A DNA stretch of 64,000 nucleotides from Bosea vaviloviae. GTDB lineage: Bacteria; Pseudomonadota; Alphaproteobacteria; Rhizobiales; Beijerinckiaceae. Numbering within the stretch: position 1 is the stretch's first letter; every line of letters begins with the position of its first letter. A model generated the notes under the pieces. It made no database searches and had not been told where the DNA came from. It worked only from the letters and a program-made list of their open reading frames with translations. The DNA is taken from the NCBI RefSeq assembly GCF_001741865.1, contig NZ_CP017147.1, positions 4,207,001 through 4,271,000 on the forward strand, given 5' to 3'. The translations under genes and the position numbers were made by a program. This document shows, in pieces, positions 59,356-64,000 of the stretch.

Positions 59356-61476
59356 ATGATGGACGCGCCGCAGACGCAGGCCGGGAGCCAAGTTGAAGCT
59401 CGGCGCCTGGCGACGACCCTGCCGATCTACCTCGGTACGATCTTCCTCTCGGCCTTTCTGCTCTTCGGCATCCAGCCGATGTTCGCCAAGATGGTGCTGC
59501 CGCGACTTGGTGGCTCCCCGGGGGTCTGGTCTGTGGCTATGGTCTTCTTCCAGGCCGTGCTGCTTGCCGGCTATGGCTATGCGCATTGGCTCGTCAGTCG
59601 CTTCGCCATCCGTCACGCGGCGCTGATCCACATCAGCCTCATGATTGTCGTGCTGCTGATCGCGTTGCCGATCGGCATCGCAGCGGGCTTCGATCGGCCG
59701 CCCCCGGATGGCGAGATTCCCTGGCTCGTTGCGTTGTTCGGCATGTCCGTTGGCCTGCCTTTCTTCGCCGTCTCGGCCAATGGCCCGCTCCTGCAGGCCT
59801 GGTTTGCCCGCACGGGACACGCTCATGCGAAAGATCCGTATTTTCTCTACGCAGCCTCGAATGTCGGCAGTTTCCTTGCGCTGATCGCCTATCCCTTTGC
59901 GATCGAACCCTTCTTGGCCTTGTCCGGTCAGGCTACGTTATGGACTTGGGGATTTGGGCTATTGCTCGCCGGTATCGCAGCCTGCGCGGGTTTGGGTCTC
60001 GGTCAGTCCGTCCCCGGGACCACAGGCATCCAAACAAAGCTGCCGCAAACGGTGATTGCCATGCAGGAGAAACTGGCCTGGGTCGCGCTGGCCTTCGTGC
60101 CGTCCGGGCTGCTCGTTGCTGTGACGGCGCATGTTTCGACTGATGTCGCTGCAGCTCCGCTGCTCTGGGTGGTGCCGCTCGCGCTCTTTCTACTGACTTT
60201 CGTCATCGTTTTCCAGCGCAAGCCGATCCTGCCTCATGCCTGGATGCTCAATGCCCAACTCGCTCTGGTGGCGGCATTTGTCGTGTTGATCGCGTTCAAG
60301 CCGGATTTCGGTTGGTGGTTCTACCTCGCATTGCATCTCGGCCTGTTTTTCCTGACGGCGATGGTGGCGCATGGGGAATTGGCGAAACTCCGGCCAGATC
60401 CAGCCAATCTCACGCAGTTCTATCTCTGGATGTCGATTGGCGGCGTGCTCGGCGGGCTGTTCAGTGGGCTGCTGGCGCCGATCATTTTCAACTCCGTCAT
60501 CGAATATCCAGTGCTGCTCGTCGCCGGCCTGCTCTGCCGGCCCGGCTTTACGGCAATCAAGCTGTCCGGCTGGATGCGCGGCGCAATCGCTGCGCTCGTC
60601 TCACTAGGCTTTGTCGGGATCGTGCTGCGCGAGCAGCAGCGCACCGACTCGGTGCGGTCCTTCTTCGGCGTGAATCGCATCGTAGACAGCGATGACGGCC
60701 GCTTCCGCATGCTGTTCCACGGAAGCACGATGCATGGGGCACAGAAGCTGCGTGAGCCGGATGGAACCATGGCCGTCGGCAGGCCTGAGCCCCTGACATA
60801 TTATTTCAGCGGCGGCGCCATTGCGGACGGAATTGACTCCGTGCGTCAGGCGCGCGGCGGGACGCTCGCCAAGGTTTCGGTGATCGGGGTGGGAACTGGG
60901 TCTCTCGCCTGCCAGATACGCTCCGGAGAAGACTGGAATTTTTACGAGATCGATCCCCATGTCGTGCGGATCGCGACCGACCCCACGCGCTTCAGTTTCT
61001 TCAACGCCTGCGCGCCGGCGACTGCCTTTGTCCTGGGCGATGCGCGGCTCACTCTCGCAGACGCTCCGAATGGTTCGCTCGACTTGCTCGTGGTCGATGC
61101 CTTTTCCTCGGATGCCATCCCGCTTCATTTGCTGACGCGGGAGGCGCTTGCGCTGTACATCACCAAGCTGAAGCCAAACGGCGCCGTGCTGTTCCACATC
61201 TCCAATCGCAACATGGAGCTGGGCCCTGTGGTAACGGCAACGGCGCGCGGGCAGGGGCTGACGACCTGGATCCGCGAACCACAGCAGACAAACGAGCTGG
61301 CTGTGCAAATGAAGAGTTCGCCTCAGGTCGCTATCGTTGCGCGCCAACAGGTGGATGTCGGCCCGCTTGCCGGCGACAAGGCCTGGATCAGGCAGGACGG
61401 TCCCGATACGGCTCGGCCTTGGCGCGACGACTACGCCGATATCGTCAGTGCAATCTGGCGCAAGCTCTCGGATTGA
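59356..61476 (+). CDS. Fused multi-pass membrane / spermidine-synthase-like protein
   Basis: A 706-residue two-part protein. About ten transmembrane helices fill the first ~430 residues in an MFS-like arrangement (IFLSAFLLFGIQPMFAKMVL). The C-terminal ~230 residues form a spermidine-synthase-like Rossmann fold (GVGTGSLACQIRSG, YEIDPHVVRIA, LDLLVVDAFSSDAIPLHLLT). Such fusions are widespread and unassigned; the soluble half keeps the SAM-like nucleotide loop but polyamine residues are not clearly conserved. Start behind GAGGGGAACC. Confidence 0.85.
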   Translation: MMDAPQTQAGSQVEARRLATTLPIYLGTIFLSAFLLFGIQPMFAKMVLPRLGGSPGVWSVAMVFFQAVLLAGYGYAHWLVSRFAIRHAALIHISLMIVVLLIALPIGIAAGFDRPPPDGEIPWLVALFGMSVGLPFFAVSANGPLLQAWFARTGHAHAKDPYFLYAASNVGSFLALIAYPFAIEPFLALSGQATLWTWGFGLLLAGIAACAGLGLGQSVPGTTGIQTKLPQTVIAMQEKLAWVALAFVPSGLLVAVTAHVSTDVAAAPLLWVVPLALFLLTFVIVFQRKPILPHAWMLNAQLALVAAFVVLIAFKPDFGWWFYLALHLGLFFLTAMVAHGELAKLRPDPANLTQFYLWMSIGGVLGGLFSGLLAPIIFNSVIEYPVLLVAGLLCRPGFTAIKLSGWMRGAIAALVSLGFVGIVLREQQRTDSVRSFFGVNRIVDSDDGRFRMLFHGSTMHGAQKLREPDGTMAVGRPEPLTYYFSGGAIADGIDSVRQARGGTLAKVSVIGVGTGSLACQIRSGEDWNFYEIDPHVVRIATDPTRFSFFNACAPATAFVLGDARLTLADAPNGSLDLLVVDAFSSDAIPLHLLTREALALYITKLKPNGAVLFHISNRNMELGPVVTATARGQGLTTWIREPQQTNELAVQMKSSPQVAIVARQQVDVGPLAGDKAWIRQDGPDTARPWRDDYADIVSAIWRKLSD

Positions 61477-61494
61477 GCAGGCCTGACGATCGCG

Positions 61495-61992
61495 TCAGAC
61501 CGCGTCGCGCGCGGCTTCACGCAGTATCTCAAGCGCGGTGACGACCGTCAGACGGCGAACCTCGTCGCGTGACAGAGGCCCGAAGCGCTGTTCGCGATGA
61601 ACGGTCGCGTGGCCTCCGGCACAAGCGAAATGCACCAGCCCCACGGGCTTTTCCGCGCTGCCGCCGCCGGGCCCGGCCACGCCCGTGACGGCGATGGCAA
61701 GGTTGGCGGCAAGCCGCATCCAGCCGCCCTCGGCCATGGCGCGCGCAACCGGCTCGCTGACCGCGCCATGGGCTTCGATCAGTTCGGCCGGCACGCCAGC
61801 GAGCGCGCTCTTGGCCGCGTTGGAATAGGTCACCAGCCCACCATTGACGACATCGGAAGAACCGGGGATCGCGGTCAGCGCGCCGGCGATGAGGCCGCCG
61901 GTGCAGGATTCGACGGTCGCGACGGTGAGCCCAGCCTTGCGGCAGGCATCCAGCACCTCGGTTGCCAGCTCGGTGATCTCGGCATCGAACAT
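61495..61992 (-). CDS. CinA C-terminal-domain (nicotinamide-nucleotide amidase-like) protein
   Basis: A 165-residue single-domain CinA protein. Conserved VESCTGGLIAGALTAIPGSS and AVTGVAGPGGGSAEKPVG match PncC-type NMN deamidase, which recycles nicotinamide mononucleotide in NAD metabolism. The N-terminal MoCF-like domain of full CinA is absent. It starts four bases after the ispDF stop, so translation is coupled. Confidence 0.9.
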   Translation of the reverse strand: MFDAEITELATEVLDACRKAGLTVATVESCTGGLIAGALTAIPGSSDVVNGGLVTYSNAAKSALAGVPAELIEAHGAVSEPVARAMAEGGWMRLAANLAIAVTGVAGPGGGSAEKPVGLVHFACAGGHATVHREQRFGPLSRDEVRRLTVVTALEILREAARDAV

Positions 61993-61996
61993 GGCT

Positions 61997-63193
61997 TTAC
62001 TCCGGTTCCGGCAAGCGGATTGTGGCGGTCGCAAGGGCAGCCAGGCCTTCTCCGCGCCCGGTGAAGCCCATCCGCTCGGAGGTGGTCGCCTTGATGGCGA
62101 CCTGATCGATGCGGATCGCGGCAGCGGCGGCGATCGCAGCACGGATCGCTTCGCGATGCGGGCCGATCTTGGGCGCCTCGCAGACGATAGTGAGATCAAG
62201 GAAGTCGATGCGCCCGCCGCGCTGCCTGACGCGCTCTGCCGCGAAGGCCAGGAACTGCGCGGAGGCCGCGTCCTTCCATTGCGGGTCGCTGGGCGGGAAA
62301 TGCGTGCCGATATCGCCCTCAGTCAGCGCGCCGAGAAGCGCATCCGTCAAGGCATGCAGGGCGACATCGCCATCGGAATGCGCCACCACGCCGCGATCAT
62401 GCGCGATGCGGGTGCCGCCGAGCCAGACATGGTCGCCATCGCCGAAGGCGTGGACGTCATAGCCGGTCGCAACGCGCACATGAAGCGGCGCGCCCTGGGA
62501 GCGATCGAAGTCCTGCGGATGGGTGAGCTTCACGTTGGCTGGGTCTCCGGGAAAGGTTTTCACAGGATGCCCGGCCCATTCCATCAAAGCCGCATCGTCG
62601 GTGAAGCCCGACAGGCCGGCAGCGACTGCGGCTTCATGAGCCGCGAGCAAGGCCTTGAAGTGGAACCCCTGAGGCGTTTGCACGCTGACGAGCGTATCAC
62701 GGGGCGGTGTCTCGGCGACGCGACCATCGCTACCGAGGCGCTTGATCGTGTCCGTCACCGGTAAAGCGGGGATGGCGGCGATCTCGCTTTGGAGCGCGTC
62801 GACCGTGCGGCGCATAAGCGCAGCGGTGACGAAAGGGCGGGCGGCGTCATGAACCAGCACGATGCCGTCGAAGCCGGTGGCGGCAAGTGCTTGCAGGCCC
62901 AGGCGCACGGAATCCTGCCGCGTTGCGCCGCCTTGCGCCGGCGAGAGCAGCTTCCCTGTCGGCAGGTCGGCGACGGCGTGGGCATAGCGTGCGTTGTCGC
63001 CTGGCCCGATGACGACCATGACATGATCGATCGCAGCGTCAGCTAAAAAAGGCGTCAGGGCCTGCGCAAGAACTGGCCGGCCCGCGAGGGCGCGATATTG
63101 CTTGGGCAGGTCTCCGCCGGCGCGCAGCCCGCGCCCGGCGGCGACGATCAGGGCAGCGATGGCTGCGCGGCGGCTGCTTGTTTCTGTGAGCAC
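61997..63193 (-). CDS. ispDF: Bifunctional IspD/IspF of the MEP isoprenoid pathway
   Basis: About 398 residues joining two MEP pathway enzymes. IspD (about 1-235), with [21 protein letters not shown] and the VHDAARPFV motif, makes CDP-ME. IspF (about 240-398), with [15 protein letters not shown], the metal-binding [19 protein letters not shown] and [15 protein letters not shown], makes MEcPP. The fusion is common in alphaproteobacteria. The GTG at 63193 ([17 protein letters not shown]) is chosen; a much longer frame upstream to 63391 is not supported. It is divergent from dusB. Confidence 0.95.
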   Translation of the reverse strand: MLTETSSRRAAIAALIVAAGRGLRAGGDLPKQYRALAGRPVLAQALTPFLADAAIDHVMVVIGPGDNARYAHAVADLPTGKLLSPAQGGATRQDSVRLGLQALAATGFDGIVLVHDAARPFVTAALMRRTVDALQSEIAAIPALPVTDTIKRLGSDGRVAETPPRDTLVSVQTPQGFHFKALLAAHEAAVAAGLSGFTDDAALMEWAGHPVKTFPGDPANVKLTHPQDFDRSQGAPLHVRVATGYDVHAFGDGDHVWLGGTRIAHDRGVVAHSDGDVALHALTDALLGALTEGDIGTHFPPSDPQWKDAASAQFLAFAAERVRQRGGRIDFLDLTIVCEAPKIGPHREAIRAAIAAAAAIRIDQVAIKATTSERMGFTGRGEGLAALATATIRLPEPE

Positions 63194-63227
63194 GGGCAAT
63201 GGTCCAGCAGGGGCAATAGTCCAGCAG
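63194..63227. repeat. 17-bp tandem duplication upstream of ispDF
   Basis: Two copies of GGGCAATxGTCCAGCAG (63194-63210 and 63211-63227) differ at one base. They end directly against the proposed ispDF start codon, so they occupy the region where its ribosome site would lie. Confidence 0.85.
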
Positions 63228-63375
63228 GGATTGGGTGATAGTGGCACGGCGTGCGATCGCCAAGTCCGCAGGCGAGACGCTCGGCAAGCCATGCGGCAGG
63301 GGTGCGGCGATGATGCACTGCAATATGTTCCGAGGCCTCTTGCGCTCTCGCAGCAATGTCCAATAAATATGCATA

Positions 63376-64000
63376 ATGGAAGTTGCCTCAAATTCGAGCG
63401 CCGACGTAGCGATCCTGCCGGACGTCGCTCCCGTTTCGCGCGCTTTCCTGGCGCCGATGTCGGGTGTCACCGACATCGTGATGCGTCGGATCGCAGCGCG
63501 CCATGGTGCAGGCCTCGTCGTCTCCGAGATGGTTGCTTCCGACGAGTTCGTCAGGGGCAGCGAGGAGGCGCGCATCCGCGCCGAGGGAGCCGGCGTCTCG
63601 CCCCATGTCGTCCAGCTTGCCGGCTGTGATCCGCATTGGCTAGGCGAGGCGGCACGGCTGGCCGAAGCCAATGGCGCGGCGATCGTCGACATCAACATGG
63701 GCTGCCCGGCCAAGAAGGTCACAGGTGGCTGGGCAGGCTCGGCGCTGATGCGCGATCTCAACCATGCGATCGGGCTCGTCGAAGCCGCGGTGAAGGCCGT
63801 GAGCGTGCCTGTCACCGTCAAGATGCGATTGGGCTGGGATGAGGCCTCGCGCAACGCGCCGGAACTGGCGCGCCGCGCCGTCGCCTCGGGCGCGTCGATG
63901 ATCACGGTGCATGGCCGGACCCGGCAGCAATTCTACAAGGGCGTCGCCGATTGGGGCGCGATCCGGGCCGTGCGCGAGCAGGGAGATTTTCCGCTCGTCG
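63376..64000 (+). CDS. dusB: tRNA-dihydrouridine synthase (3' cut by window edge)
   Basis: The first ~208 residues of a flavoprotein that reduces uridines in tRNA. The start [14 protein letters not shown] is followed by [20 protein letters not shown], the catalytic Cys in [13 protein letters not shown] near 109, and VKMRLGWDE with the [15 protein letters not shown] region. The frame runs to the end of the window with no stop. The start codon at 63376 gives a sensible N-terminus. It is divergent from ispDF; in relatives ntrBC commonly follows. Confidence 0.93.
   Translation, partial: MEVASNSSADVAILPDVAPVSRAFLAPMSGVTDIVMRRIAARHGAGLVVSEMVASDEFVRGSEEARIRAEGAGVSPHVVQLAGCDPHWLGEAARLAEANGAAIVDINMGCPAKKVTGGWAGSALMRDLNHAIGLVEAAVKAVSVPVTVKMRLGWDEASRNAPELARRAVASGASMITVHGRTRQQFYKGVADWGAIRAVREQGDFPLV

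Noticed and set aside
61483..61500. A CTGACG-ATCG-CGTCAG stem between the fused membrane/synthase gene and the CinA-like gene.
   Set aside because: It is six pairs only and lacks a T-tract; chance cannot be excluded.

Overview
The window reads as a stretch of core chromosome from a GC-rich alphaproteobacterium of the order Hyphomicrobiales (Rhizobiales), plausibly Bosea or a near relative. The assignment is an inference. It rests on alphaproteobacterial gene orders (rne / amidase / mrcA / prfB, and ispDF divergent from dusB), an RNase E whose S1 domain is split by a long charged insertion, an E1-beta pyruvate dehydrogenase subunit carrying its own lipoyl domain, an Irr-type iron box in front of the suf genes, and dispersed intergenic palindromes of the rhizobial type. 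No phage, transposase, integrase, CRISPR array or rRNA was seen.

Layout. 1-12.1 kb: end of an MscS channel, a small membrane protein, RNase E with a long leader, cell-wall amidase, PBP1A, release factor 2 with a programmed +1 frameshift, an M23 peptidase and a BCP peroxiredoxin. 12.2-19.2 kb: a giant AsmA-like protein, tyrS, a DUF1127 protein divergent from a LysR regulator, and a hydrolase. 19.3-26.3 kb: a suf Fe-S assembly operon (class I cysteine desulfurase, sufB, sufC, sufD, a 4-oxalocrotonate tautomerase-like gene, sufS, sufT) behind a predicted iron control element; an A-type carrier lies at 30.3 kb. 26.3-36.2 kb: mixed housekeeping genes (methyltransferase-like, PhzF, MmcQ/YjbR, Ldh2-type dehydrogenase, TfoX, GGDEF protein, RhlE-like helicase, hydrolase, LysR regulator). 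36.4-38.5 kb: parE. 39.2-43.7 kb: an accessory-looking segment with a glycosyltransferase, an FkbM methyltransferase, a broken beta-helix gene, a duplicated fragment of the glnA 3' end, and a HxlR-MATE efflux pair.

43.9-49.4 kb: glnB-glnA, the Nnr NAD(P)H-hydrate repair enzyme, a PRC-barrel protein, a lipoprotein and tRNA-Lys. 49.5-61.5 kb: an SGNH-like membrane protein, an FtsB/DivIC-type protein, the complete pyruvate dehydrogenase operon (pdhA, pdhB, pdhC, lpd), three GlsB/YeaQ-type small membrane proteins, lipA, a Coq10/RatA-type protein and a fused transporter/spermidine-synthase-like protein. lipA makes the lipoyl groups that PdhB and PdhC need, so the 51-59 kb block is one functional unit. 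61.5-64 kb: cinA-like, ispDF and the start of dusB.

Most of the window is ordinary core genome, and no clearly new multi-gene system was found. The points most worth a second look are the Irr-type box, the tautomerase embedded in suf, the glnA/beta-helix scar around the HxlR-MATE pair, the long rne leader, and the trio of YeaQ-like genes between lpd and lipA.
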